NCBI GenBank assembly: GCA_937995875.1
Contig: CALKIW010000162.1
Coordinates: forward strand, 1-26,707
From: an uncultured Bacteroidales bacterium
GTDB taxonomy: Bacteria; Bacteroidota; Bacteroidia; Bacteroidales; Bacteroidaceae
DNA: 26,707 nt
Direction: 5' to 3'
The translations under genes were made by a program, and so were the position numbers. Positions 6,571-14,409 of this stretch are shown here, piece after piece; the first letter of the stretch is position 1; each line of letters starts with the position of its first letter. The notes beneath the pieces are model-generated. The model did no database searches. It had not been told where the DNA came from and saw only the letters and a program-made list of their open reading frames with translations.

Positions 6571-8595
6571 ATGGATTACAGTTATTCATTTTTAATACTT
6601 CTTCTCCCACTTCTGAGCTTTCTGTTGCTTGGCTTATGTGGTATGAAGATGAAAAAGCCGGTGGCGGGCTACATTGGCACGGCGGTATTGGTGTCGCTGT
6701 GGGCGATGAGCCTTTACACTGCCTATAAATATTTCTTCTATACCGGTCACGTGGTTACGCCCTTTGAGGAGGTAGACGTAGTCAATGGCCGTTTGGCTTC
6801 CGGTGTTTATCCCACGCTGACGGTGTTCAACTTCACGTGGTTGGACTTTGGCAAGACCCTTCTTGGCACCGATCTGCTGTTTAAGATAGGGTTTCGCCTG
6901 ACGCCTATCAGCGTGATGATGCTGATTGTGATTACCACAGTCAGCACGATGGTCCACATCTATAGCTTCGGTTATATGGCCGAGCGCGATGAGAATTATA
7001 AGAAAGAAGGCTACGAGCATGGTTTCCAGCGTTTCTATGCTTTCCTCTCGCTGTTCTCCATGTCGATGCTCGGATTGGTCGTGGCCACCAACCTTTTCCA
7101 GATGTATATGTTCTGGGAGTTGGTGGGTGTGTGTTCCTACTTGCTTATCGGATTCTATTATCCCAAGCACGAGGCCGTACACGCCTCAAAGAAGGCGTTC
7201 ATCGTCACCCGCTTTGCCGACTTGTTCTTCCTCATCGGTATCCTGTTCTATAGTTTCTATGTAGGTACATTCAACTACGACCTGAGTGTAGACCAGACGG
7301 CAATCAGCAATCTTCCCGGTGCGGCATGGGTACTGCCTATGGCCTTGTTCCTCATGTTTATTGGTGGAGCCGGCAAGTCGGCCATGTTCCCTTTGCACAT
7401 TTGGCTGCCGGATGCTATGGAGGGACCGACGCCTGTCAGTGCGTTGATTCATGCAGCGACGATGGTTGTTGCCGGTGTGTTTCAGGTGGCATCACTGTTC
7501 CCCATCTGGATACAGTTTGCGCCCGACACGCTCCACTATGTGGCCTACATCGGTGCATTCACAGCCTTTTATGCTGCTGCCGTAGCTTGTACGCAGGCTG
7601 ATATCAAGCGCGGTCTGGCCTTCTCTACAATTTCGCAGATTGCCTATATGCTCGTAGCGCTTGGCGTGGCTACCTCTTTGGAGGGACACGGCGGTGTGGG
7701 CTATATGGCGGGTATGTTCCATTTGTTCACCCACGCCATGTTCAAGGCTCTGCTGTTCCTTTGCTCCGGTGCCATCATCGTGATTGTCGGCTCCAACTTC
7801 AAGCAGTACATGGGCGGGCTGCACAAATATATGCCCATCACCAACGTCTGCTTCCTTATCGGATGCTTGGCCATCAGCGGTATTCCGCCTTTCGCGGGAT
7901 TCTTCTCCAAGGATGAGGTTGTGGCAGCCTGTTTCCACTTCTCTCCCTATATGGGCTGGTTTATGACATTGGTATCCGGTATGACGGCTTTCTATATGTT
8001 TCGCCTTTACTACGTTATCTTCTGGGGCAAGTCATACTATGAGCAGGATCCCGACAATCGTCGTCGTCCGCAGGAAGTTCCTTTCGTGATGTGGGGACCG
8101 TTGGTATTCCTGGCCATCATCTCTATTTTTGCAGGTATGATACCTTTCGGGCACTTTGTGTCTGCCAACGGCTTGAGCGAAGACATTGCCTTGCAGACAT
8201 TCCAATTCTGGACATGGAGCCCCGTAGCTTGGACAAGCATCACGGTGGCACTTATCGGTACCGGTTTGGCCACATGGATGTATAAGAGTGGGCATAATCC
8301 TGTTCCCGATATGTTGCAGAAGAAGATGCCTACACTCCATAGAGCTGCGCTCAATCGTTTCTACATCGACGATGCTTGGCAGTTCTTCACCCACAAGGTC
8401 GTGTTCCGCTGCTTCTCTATCCCAATCGCCTGGTTCGACCGTCATGTCATCGATGGTATGTTCAACTTCACGGCTTGGGCAACACAGGAGGCCGGCGAGA
8501 GCATCCGTCCGTGGCAGAGTGGCGATGTTCGCCAATATGCCGTGTGGTTTCTCACCGGTAGCGTGGCACTCACGTTAATATTGCTTTGCATTTAA
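6571..8595 (+). CDS. nuoL: Complex I (Nuo) subunit L, antiporter-like
   Basis: Largest membrane subunit, at the distal end of the pumping arm, related to Mrp-type cation/proton antiporter subunits. It has 674 residues, about 14 core helices and a C-terminal extension that should include the lateral amphipathic helix. Key features are the helix-5 glutamate in FWELVGVCSYLLIGFYYP, the lysine in GGAGKSAMFPLHIWLPDAME, GPTPVSALIHAATMVVAG, and GIPPFAGFFSKDEV. Its stop is followed by a 77-base gap, largely filled by a 23-codon frame that ends at the nuoM start. Confidence 0.97.
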   Translation: MDYSYSFLILLLPLLSFLLLGLCGMKMKKPVAGYIGTAVLVSLWAMSLYTAYKYFFYTGHVVTPFEEVDVVNGRLASGVYPTLTVFNFTWLDFGKTLLGTDLLFKIGFRLTPISVMMLIVITTVSTMVHIYSFGYMAERDENYKKEGYEHGFQRFYAFLSLFSMSMLGLVVATNLFQMYMFWELVGVCSYLLIGFYYPKHEAVHASKKAFIVTRFADLFFLIGILFYSFYVGTFNYDLSVDQTAISNLPGAAWVLPMALFLMFIGGAGKSAMFPLHIWLPDAMEGPTPVSALIHAATMVVAGVFQVASLFPIWIQFAPDTLHYVAYIGAFTAFYAAAVACTQADIKRGLAFSTISQIAYMLVALGVATSLEGHGGVGYMAGMFHLFTHAMFKALLFLCSGAIIVIVGSNFKQYMGGLHKYMPITNVCFLIGCLAISGIPPFAGFFSKDEVVAACFHFSPYMGWFMTLVSGMTAFYMFRLYYVIFWGKSYYEQDPDNRRRPQEVPFVMWGPLVFLAIISIFAGMIPFGHFVSANGLSEDIALQTFQFWTWSPVAWTSITVALIGTGLATWMYKSGHNPVPDMLQKKMPTLHRAALNRFYIDDAWQFFTHKVVFRCFSIPIAWFDRHVIDGMFNFTAWATQEAGESIRPWQSGDVRQYAVWFLTGSVALTLILLCI

Positions 8596-8604
8596 CAGTT
8601 AATT

Positions 8605-8676
8605 ATGAGAGTTGAAGATCAGGAAATCGACCGTTTCTTAACATCTCGACTCCGAATAATATATCGTAAACAATGA
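8605..8676 (+). CDS. Possible 23-residue reading frame between nuoL and nuoM
   Basis: ATG at 8605-8607 opens a 23-codon frame rich in charged residues, beginning MRVEDQEIDRFLTSRL and ending IIYRKQ. Its TGA stop (8674-8676) overlaps the nuoM ATG (8673-8675) in an ATGA arrangement like nuoJ/nuoK. It occupies most of an otherwise unexplained 77-base gap in a tightly packed operon. It has no membrane helix and no recognised family. It could be a coupling or leader peptide, a small accessory protein, or chance. There is no strong ribosome-binding site, only taacagttaatt before the ATG. Confidence 0.3.
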   Translation: MRVEDQEIDRFLTSRLRIIYRKQ

Positions 8677-10196
8677 CATTCTTATCATTATTTGTTGTCA
8701 TCCCCGTCCTGATGCTGCTGGCGCTTTGGCTTGCCCGCAACGACAGTCAGGTGCGTGGTGTCATGGTAGTCGGCTCTGTCGCGTTGCTGGCCTTGTCCAT
8801 CTATCTCGTCTTCGCATTCCTCGGAGCGCGAGAGACCATGCCCGCCGAACAATATCCTTTCCTTTTCGGCGATGCCATCCCTTGGTTTGAGCCTTTAAAC
8901 ATATTCTATAGAACAGGTGTCGACGGCATTGCCGTTGTTATGATTCTGCTTTCGGCCATCATCGTGATCACCGGAACTTTCGCATCGTGGCAGCTGCATC
9001 CCATGCAAAAGGAATATTTCCTATGGTTCACACTGCTTTCTGCCGGTGTGTTCGGCTTCTTCATCAGCGAAGACCTCTTTACGATGTTCATGTTCTATGA
9101 GGTAGCACTCATTCCCATGTATCTGCTGATTGGAGTATGGGGAACAGGACCTAAGGAATATTCGGCTATGAAGCTCACCTTGATGCTCATGGGTGGGTCT
9201 GCCCTCCTTATTCTGGGCATTCTGGGCATCTACTTCTTCAATGGTCACTATAGCGGCACCTACACGATGGATGTCGTGGCCATTGCGCAGAGCAATGCCA
9301 TCCCCGTGTTCATTCAGAAGGTATTTTTCCCATTCATCTTTATCGGCTTTGGTGTGCTTGGTGCATTGTTTCCTTTCCACACATGGTCGCCCGACGGTCA
9401 TGCTTCAGCCCCGACAGCAGTGTCTATGCTCCATGCCGGTGTGCTGATGAAACTTGGTGGTTACGGCTGCTTCCGTGTCGCCATGTTCCTCTTGCCCGAT
9501 GCCTCCCGTGAGCTGTGCTGGATATTCCTTATTCTCACGACAATTTCCGTAGTCTATGGTGCACTCTCGGCTTGTGTGCAGACCGACCTTAAGTATATCA
9601 ATGCCTACTCCTCAGTGTCTCACTGTGGTATGGTGCTCTTTGCACTTTGCATGATGACACAGACTGCTATCACCGGCGCTGTGCTTCAGATGCTATCTCA
9701 CGGTTTGATGACCGCTCTTTTCTTTGCCGTGATTGGTATGATCTATCATCGCACCGGCACCCGCGATGTGCGTCGTTTGGGTGGTTTGATGAAGATTCTG
9801 CCATTCTTGTCTGTGGCCTATGTCGTGGCAGGTTTGGCCAATCTCGGATTGCCCCTGTTCTCAGGTTTTGTAGCCGAGATGAATATCTTTGTGGGCGCTT
9901 TCCAAGTGAACGACACGTTCCACCGCGTTTGTACCATTATTGCCTGTACCTCAATAGTTATCACGGCGGTGTATATCCTCCGTGTGGTTGGCAAGATTCT
10001 CTATCAGAAGGTGCCCGATCAGGACTATTATAAACTCACCGATGCCACATGGGACGAGCGTATTGCCGTTGGCGCACTCATTTTCTGCGTGGCCGGACTT
10101 GGAACTTTCCCACTTTGGGCCCAAAGTATTATTAACGATGCCGTAGCTCCAATGATCAATCATATTGTGGGAAGCGGAGTAATTGCCGGAATGTAA
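8673..10196 (+). CDS. nuoM: Complex I (Nuo) subunit M, antiporter-like
   Basis: Proton-pumping membrane subunit between NuoL and NuoN. It has 507 residues and about 14 predicted helices. Family landmarks are the helix-5 glutamate in MFYEVALIPMYLLIGVWG, the motif FPFHTWSPDGHASAPTAVSM with LHAGVLMKLGGYG after it, and QTDLKYINAYSSVSHCGMV. The end of the protein is hydrophobic and complete. The ATG at 8673 overlaps the stop of the small upstream frame. After the stop there are 108 bases before nuoN, with no ATG-initiated frame on the plus strand. Confidence 0.97.
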   Translation: MTFLSLFVVIPVLMLLALWLARNDSQVRGVMVVGSVALLALSIYLVFAFLGARETMPAEQYPFLFGDAIPWFEPLNIFYRTGVDGIAVVMILLSAIIVITGTFASWQLHPMQKEYFLWFTLLSAGVFGFFISEDLFTMFMFYEVALIPMYLLIGVWGTGPKEYSAMKLTLMLMGGSALLILGILGIYFFNGHYSGTYTMDVVAIAQSNAIPVFIQKVFFPFIFIGFGVLGALFPFHTWSPDGHASAPTAVSMLHAGVLMKLGGYGCFRVAMFLLPDASRELCWIFLILTTISVVYGALSACVQTDLKYINAYSSVSHCGMVLFALCMMTQTAITGAVLQMLSHGLMTALFFAVIGMIYHRTGTRDVRRLGGLMKILPFLSVAYVVAGLANLGLPLFSGFVAEMNIFVGAFQVNDTFHRVCTIIACTSIVITAVYILRVVGKILYQKVPDQDYYKLTDATWDERIAVGALIFCVAGLGTFPLWAQSIINDAVAPMINHIVGSGVIAGM

Positions 10197-10304
10197 AAAA
10201 GAAAGTCTCATCCCAATCTTTTCCGGCAGATAAGGCTGTCTTCAACTTCGGTTTTGACTGCTGCGCGGACAGGAAGCGTGGGAGAGATTTAAAAATATAT
10301 AGTT

Positions 10305-11771
10305 ATGCAAATCGATTATAGTCAGTTTCTAAATATGATTCCGGAGGTCACGCTGATGGCCATTCTGGTAATCGTTTTCATTGCAGACCTGTTCACGGCC
10401 ACCAAGCCGGGCGAGCCGCAAACCCGCCAGTGGTTTAATCCATTGGTCTGTATGCTCCTGCTTGGTCATGTTCTCATTAATATTCAGCCTACGGCCGACG
10501 CTACGGCTTTCGGCGGTATGTATGTCACAGGGACGGCCATTGGCGTCATCAAGAGCATTTTGGCTTTCGGCACGCTCATCGTGGTGATTATGTCGCGCGA
10601 ATGGCTCAACCGTCCTGACACCAATTTCAAGGAAGGCGAGTTCTATGAGTTGATCATAGCCACCCTGCTGGGCATGAACATGATGGTGAGTGCCAACCAT
10701 TTCCTGCTGTTCTTCCTCGGTTTGGAAATGGCATCGGTACCTATGGCCTGTCTTGTGGCGTTCGACAAATATCGTCACCATTCAGCCGAGGCCGGTGCAA
10801 AGTTTATCCTCACCTCTATGTTTTCGAGTGGCATTATGCTCTATGGCATCAGCTTCCTCTATGCAGCTGCCGGCACATTCTATTTCGACGACATGATTCC
10901 ACATCTCGACGGCTCGTGGATTTCCATCATCGGCATGGTATTCTTCTTCAGTGGTCTGGGCTTCAAGATTTCCCTTGTTCCGTTCCATTTCTGGACAGCC
11001 GACAGTTATCAGGGTGCACCGACGGCGGTCACCGGTTATCTCAGCGTAGTGTCTAAGGGTGCTGCCGCATTCGCGCTCTGCTCTGTCTTGATGAAGGTTT
11101 TTGGCGGCATGGTGGAACATTGGCAATATATGATGATGATTGTCATCGTACTGTCCATCACCGTTGCCAACCTTTTTGCCATCCATCAGAAAGACCTCAA
11201 GCGTTTCATGGCGTTCAGCTCCATCTCGCAGGCCGGCTACATCATGCTGGCCGTGGTGGGCAACTCGGCCATGGGCGTCACGGCATTGTCCTATTATGTG
11301 CTCATCTACGTGGTGGCCAACCTCGCCGTGTTCGGCATTATCGCTGCCGTCGAAGAACACAATGGTGGTGTAGTCAATATGGATGCCTACAACGGTTTCT
11401 ACAAAACCAACCCCCGCTTGGCCCTCATCATGACTCTTGCCCTGTTCTCGCTTGGCGGCATCCCTCCGTTTGCGGGTATGTTCTCCAAGTTCTTCGCTTT
11501 CATGGCTGCCGTACAGGGATCGGACATTACCACTACAATGGGTGCCATGATCTATGCAGTGGTATTCATTGCATTGGTCAATACTGTCATCAGCTTGTAC
11601 TACTATCTCCTCATTGTGAAGGCCATGTACATCAAGCACAACAGTAATCCGCTGCCCACTTTCAGCAGTCATGTCAATACCAAGTTGGCCCTATCTGTCT
11701 GCACGCTCGGCATTGTAGCCTTCGGTGTGTGCAGCTATGTGTACAACTGGATTTACGCCGCAATGGTATAA
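10305..11771 (+). CDS. nuoN: Complex I (Nuo) subunit N, antiporter-like
   Basis: Third antiporter-like membrane subunit, adjacent to NuoK in the complex. It has 488 residues and about 14 predicted helices. Landmarks are the glutamate in FLGLEMASVPMACLVAF, KISLVPFHFWTADSYQGAPT, then AVTGYLSVVSKGAAAFA, KRFMAFSSISQAGYIM and GIPPFAGMFSKF. It is the last gene of the operon. A 108-base spacer separates it from nuoM, the longest gap in the operon, with a purine-rich end (ggaagcgtgggagagattt) 20 or so bases before the ATG. A long hairpin begins 30 bases after its stop. Confidence 0.97.
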   Translation: MQIDYSQFLNMIPEVTLMAILVIVFIADLFTATKPGEPQTRQWFNPLVCMLLLGHVLINIQPTADATAFGGMYVTGTAIGVIKSILAFGTLIVVIMSREWLNRPDTNFKEGEFYELIIATLLGMNMMVSANHFLLFFLGLEMASVPMACLVAFDKYRHHSAEAGAKFILTSMFSSGIMLYGISFLYAAAGTFYFDDMIPHLDGSWISIIGMVFFFSGLGFKISLVPFHFWTADSYQGAPTAVTGYLSVVSKGAAAFALCSVLMKVFGGMVEHWQYMMMIVIVLSITVANLFAIHQKDLKRFMAFSSISQAGYIMLAVVGNSAMGVTALSYYVLIYVVANLAVFGIIAAVEEHNGGVVNMDAYNGFYKTNPRLALIMTLALFSLGGIPPFAGMFSKFFAFMAAVQGSDITTTMGAMIYAVVFIALVNTVISLYYYLLIVKAMYIKHNSNPLPTFSSHVNTKLALSVCTLGIVAFGVCSYVYNWIYAAMV

Positions 11772-11800
11772 ACAGTTTCGCTGTTCATTCCTCTGATTAC

Positions 11801-11856
11801 CAACAAACCCGAAAAATGTTTGTACTTAACGAAACAAACGTTTTTCGGGTTTGTTG
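11801..11856 (+). terminator. Long hairpin after nuoN, probable transcript end
   Basis: Arms 11801-11823 and 11834-11856 pair over 23 positions with one G-U wobble and no gaps, around the 10-base loop acttaacgaa. The outer arm begins caacaaacccgaaaaa. There is no T-run after the right arm; the T-run lies inside the stem, so it is not a textbook intrinsic terminator. It may end or stabilise the nuo transcript and, being near symmetrical, could act on both strands. Confidence 0.7.
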
Positions 11857-12311
11857 CATTCCTGTGGACATGCGTCAGGGTATTCTTCGGCTCAGTAGGA
11901 AAAATGTGGAGATGTATTTTTGCTATTGAGATAAACCCGTTAGGACAATAGATAGTCATAGATTTATTTTTGGAAGTAAACACCATGCACTGCGTAGGGA
12001 CGAACGGGACGTGTCGTGTTCCGATTCAGGAGAGTAACAGTGTGTTTTACGCATTTTTAGGGGTATCTTGAAAATGGCGGCTTATCCCGAATGCAAGTTT
12101 TGAAGAATTAGAAATGGTTAAATATATGAACAAATAGCCCTCTCAAATTCGTGTATTTAAAAATAAGTTTGCCTTCGTTCGAAATACGCAAAAATTGCGA
12201 CGGTTTATAAATGCCTGACTATCAGCCTTTTTGAAAAACAGGCCTTTGTTTTCCTATTTTACCGCCCGCGATTGAATATCGAACGGCACGATGAAAAGGA
12301 CGTAACCGCAG

Positions 12312-12376
12312 TGTGATTGAGGCCCTTCCGCACTGCCGATAAGGCCTAACCATGCTGTGAGAAGGTCTCAATCGCA
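12312..12376. other. Strong imperfect hairpin in the nuoN-symporter spacer
   Basis: Arms 12312-12328 and 12361-12376 pair over about 16 positions with one bulged base (in the gaggcccttc arm) and two G-U wobbles, around a loop of about 32 bases. The left arm also contains a competing pairing, gcagtg at 12308-12313 with cactgc at 12331-12336. It could be a dispersed palindromic repeat or a structured RNA. There is no adjacent T-run, so a simple terminator is unlikely. Confidence 0.45.
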
Positions 12377-12808
12377 GCAGCCCTACAATTTTTGAGAAAG
12401 TGCGGTCCTGTTTTGACGAAAAAACATAGCCCTTTTTGCGCCGGATGCTCTGAGAACAAGAGAAACCTTTAAGGGTATAATAGTTTACAAAGTCGGACAA
12501 GTCAGACCTCTCAGACTGGTCATAATTCGAATGAACAAACAACTTGACCGAATTCCAGAAGCGTCTGAGGGAACTAGGAGTTTACACATGTGAAATTTTA
12601 TTCCTACATCATATCTTCCTATTTTCAATCCCGTTTGCGGTTACACGGTTGCCACAATCGTAGGACGTACGGTGTTTCCAAAAAGGAAATGCCTGCTGAG
12701 CCTCTATCTCCCCAGTAAATATCAACTGAACCTATTCTTCGCCTGTCCCAATGAGTACGCAGCCATGCTTGCCATGTTCCCGTATGTTGTATATATATTA
12801 TTTATGAT

Positions 12809-14254
12809 TTACCCAACTTTACGCAGGTGTCGGGTCGATTTTAGTTTTCCGCCCAACCATAGGCCGATGAACGTGAGTCCGCCGTTGAGCATGAGCAGTT
12901 CGTAGCCGAATTTGTAGCCTGTGGTGGCGTATGTGATGCTGTCGATGGTATAGCAGAGCAGGGGAGAGAGGGCACAGATGTAAGGCACCAAACGATCGTG
13001 GGTCTGCCCTCGCGTGAGCAGTCCGTAGGCAAACAGACCGAGCAACGGGCCGTAGGTGTAGGAACAGAGGATGTAGATGGCGTCGATGACACTGGTGGAA
13101 TTGAGCACCTTGAACAGCAGTATGAACAAGGTAAACACAACGGCAATTCCTACGTGTGCACGACGGCGCAGGCGTTCGTCTTGGGGACGGTTGCAGAGGT
13201 CTACACAGAAACAGGTGGTCAGGGCGGTGAGTGCCGAGTCGGCCGACGAGAAAGCAGCTGCCAGTACGCCGATGGTGAAGAAAATCACGACCGCCGTGCC
13301 CATACTGCCGGTAGCGGCAAACATGGGCAGCAAGTCGTCTCCCTGACCGGGCAGAGCGATGCCTCGATGCTGAGCAAGCATCATGAGCAATATGCCCAAG
13401 CCCAAAAACAATGCGTTGGCGGGGAAGAATGCGAAACCATAGGTGCACATGTCCTTTTGGGCGTCGCGGAGATTCTTGCACGTGAGGTTTTTCTGCATCA
13501 TGTCTTGGTCGAGCCCTGTCATGACGATGGTGACAAACATACCGCTGAACAGTTGTTTCCAGAAATTCTGACGCGACACCCAGTCGTCGAATACGAATAT
13601 TCTGCTGTGACTGTCGGCGACAACAGCGCTGACGGCTTCGCCCATCGTCATGTCGAGAGCCGATACCACTTGGACGATGATGAGGATGAGCGCGACAAAC
13701 ATACAGGTGGTTTGGAAGGTATCAGTCCATACCAACGTCTTGATGCCGCCACGGCGGGTGTAGAGCCAGATGAGACACACCATACCCACGACGGTGACAG
13801 CAAACGGAACGTTGAGTTGTTGGAAAACGAAGCGGTGCAGAATGAAACACACCACATAGAATCTGACGGCGGCCCCCGTCATCTTGGAAAGCAGGAAGAA
13901 CGATGCGCCCGTTTTGTAGGAACGCCGCCCCAAACGGCCGTCGAGCCACGTATAGATGGTGGTGAGGTTGAGTTTGTAGTAAACGGGGAGCAGCACGAAA
14001 GCCACGACAAAATAACCTAAAATGAAGCCCAGACACATTTGCAGATAGGTCATGTCTGTCTTCATCACCATGCCGGGAACGGAGACAAACGTGATGCCCG
14101 AAATGCTGGCTCCCACCATTCCAAAGGCTACCATATACCAAGGCGACTTGCGGTTGCCTCGGAAAAATGTGTCGTTGTCGGAGCGATGGGTTGTGAAGCG
14201 GCTGAACAGCAGCAGGGCGGCAAAATATACGAGTACGGTGAGAATAATCAGCAT
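12809..14254 (-). CDS. Sodium:solute symporter family transporter
   Basis: Inner-membrane secondary transporter of the SSS family (TC 2.A.21), which couples solute uptake to Na+. The substrate cannot be told from sequence. From ATG 14254 it has 481 residues and about 13 hydrophobic helices. Family features are GMVGASISGITFVSVPGMV near the N-terminus, the WTDTFQT motif in the middle and AAFSSADSALTALTTCFCVD in the later helices, the region of the second Na+ site. I prefer ATG 14254 because GAAGG lies just upstream. ATG 14275 would add seven residues, and ATG 14368 would add 38 mostly polar residues unlike the family. It lies downstream of tamB on the same strand and may share its transcript. 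Proximity to Na+-NQR is consistent with use of a Na+ gradient. Confidence 0.9.
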   Translation of the reverse strand: MLIILTVLVYFAALLLFSRFTTHRSDNDTFFRGNRKSPWYMVAFGMVGASISGITFVSVPGMVMKTDMTYLQMCLGFILGYFVVAFVLLPVYYKLNLTTIYTWLDGRLGRRSYKTGASFFLLSKMTGAAVRFYVVCFILHRFVFQQLNVPFAVTVVGMVCLIWLYTRRGGIKTLVWTDTFQTTCMFVALILIIVQVVSALDMTMGEAVSAVVADSHSRIFVFDDWVSRQNFWKQLFSGMFVTIVMTGLDQDMMQKNLTCKNLRDAQKDMCTYGFAFFPANALFLGLGILLMMLAQHRGIALPGQGDDLLPMFAATGSMGTAVVIFFTIGVLAAAFSSADSALTALTTCFCVDLCNRPQDERLRRRAHVGIAVVFTLFILLFKVLNSTSVIDAIYILCSYTYGPLLGLFAYGLLTRGQTHDRLVPYICALSPLLCYTIDSITYATTGYKFGYELLMLNGGLTFIGLWLGGKLKSTRHLRKVG

Positions 14255-14409
14255 AATGCCTTCAAAATTACGCATTTTGGGTGAGATATGCTGCGGACAG
14301 CCGCGATTTTTCGGTCGAGGCGCGTGGTGTGAAGTTTGTATAAGACTATAAAAACTGAGGAATCGCACCGCGTTAAGATGAGCATTATCCTTGTGCGGTT
14401 ACCGGACGA

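Larger units (their letters stand above)
11772..12808. other. 1-kb spacer between convergent nuoN and the symporter gene, no convincing gene
   Basis: Convergent genes end on both sides. Apart from the hairpin after nuoN and the hairpin at 12312-12376, I see no recognisable gene, tRNA or insertion sequence. A 106-codon minus-strand frame (12222-12542) has a low-complexity, Arg- and Ser-rich product without family resemblance. A stretch near 12480-12540 repeats cagac/gtcag-type words (gtcggacaagtcagacctct). Base composition is more AT-rich in 11870-12260 than in the flanking genes. No clear terminator for the minus-strand symporter was found. Confidence 0.7.

Noticed and set aside
10782..11672. 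296-codon minus-strand frame opposite nuoN
   Set aside because: It mirrors the codon bias of nuoN (very His/Glu/Asp-rich product), and the sense strand is an unambiguous complex I gene.
11991..12035. A degenerate copy of a palindromic repeat (gtagggacgaacgggacgtg)
   Set aside because: The possible stem has several gaps and mismatches, so it cannot be supported from this copy alone.
12222..12542. 106-codon minus-strand frame in the nuoN-symporter spacer
   Set aside because: It runs through the 12312-12376 hairpin, the product is Arg/Ser-rich with no domain, and there is no supporting context. It was left as part of a possible repeat.
12998..14020. 340-codon plus-strand frame opposite the sodium symporter
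   Set aside because: The product is hydrophilic and His/Glu/Gly-rich without family features, whereas the minus strand encodes a clear transporter.
14254..14368. The longer symporter start at 14368
   Set aside because: It would add 38 polar residues before the first helix, unlike the family. Starts at 14254 or 14275 place the first helix near the N-terminus.
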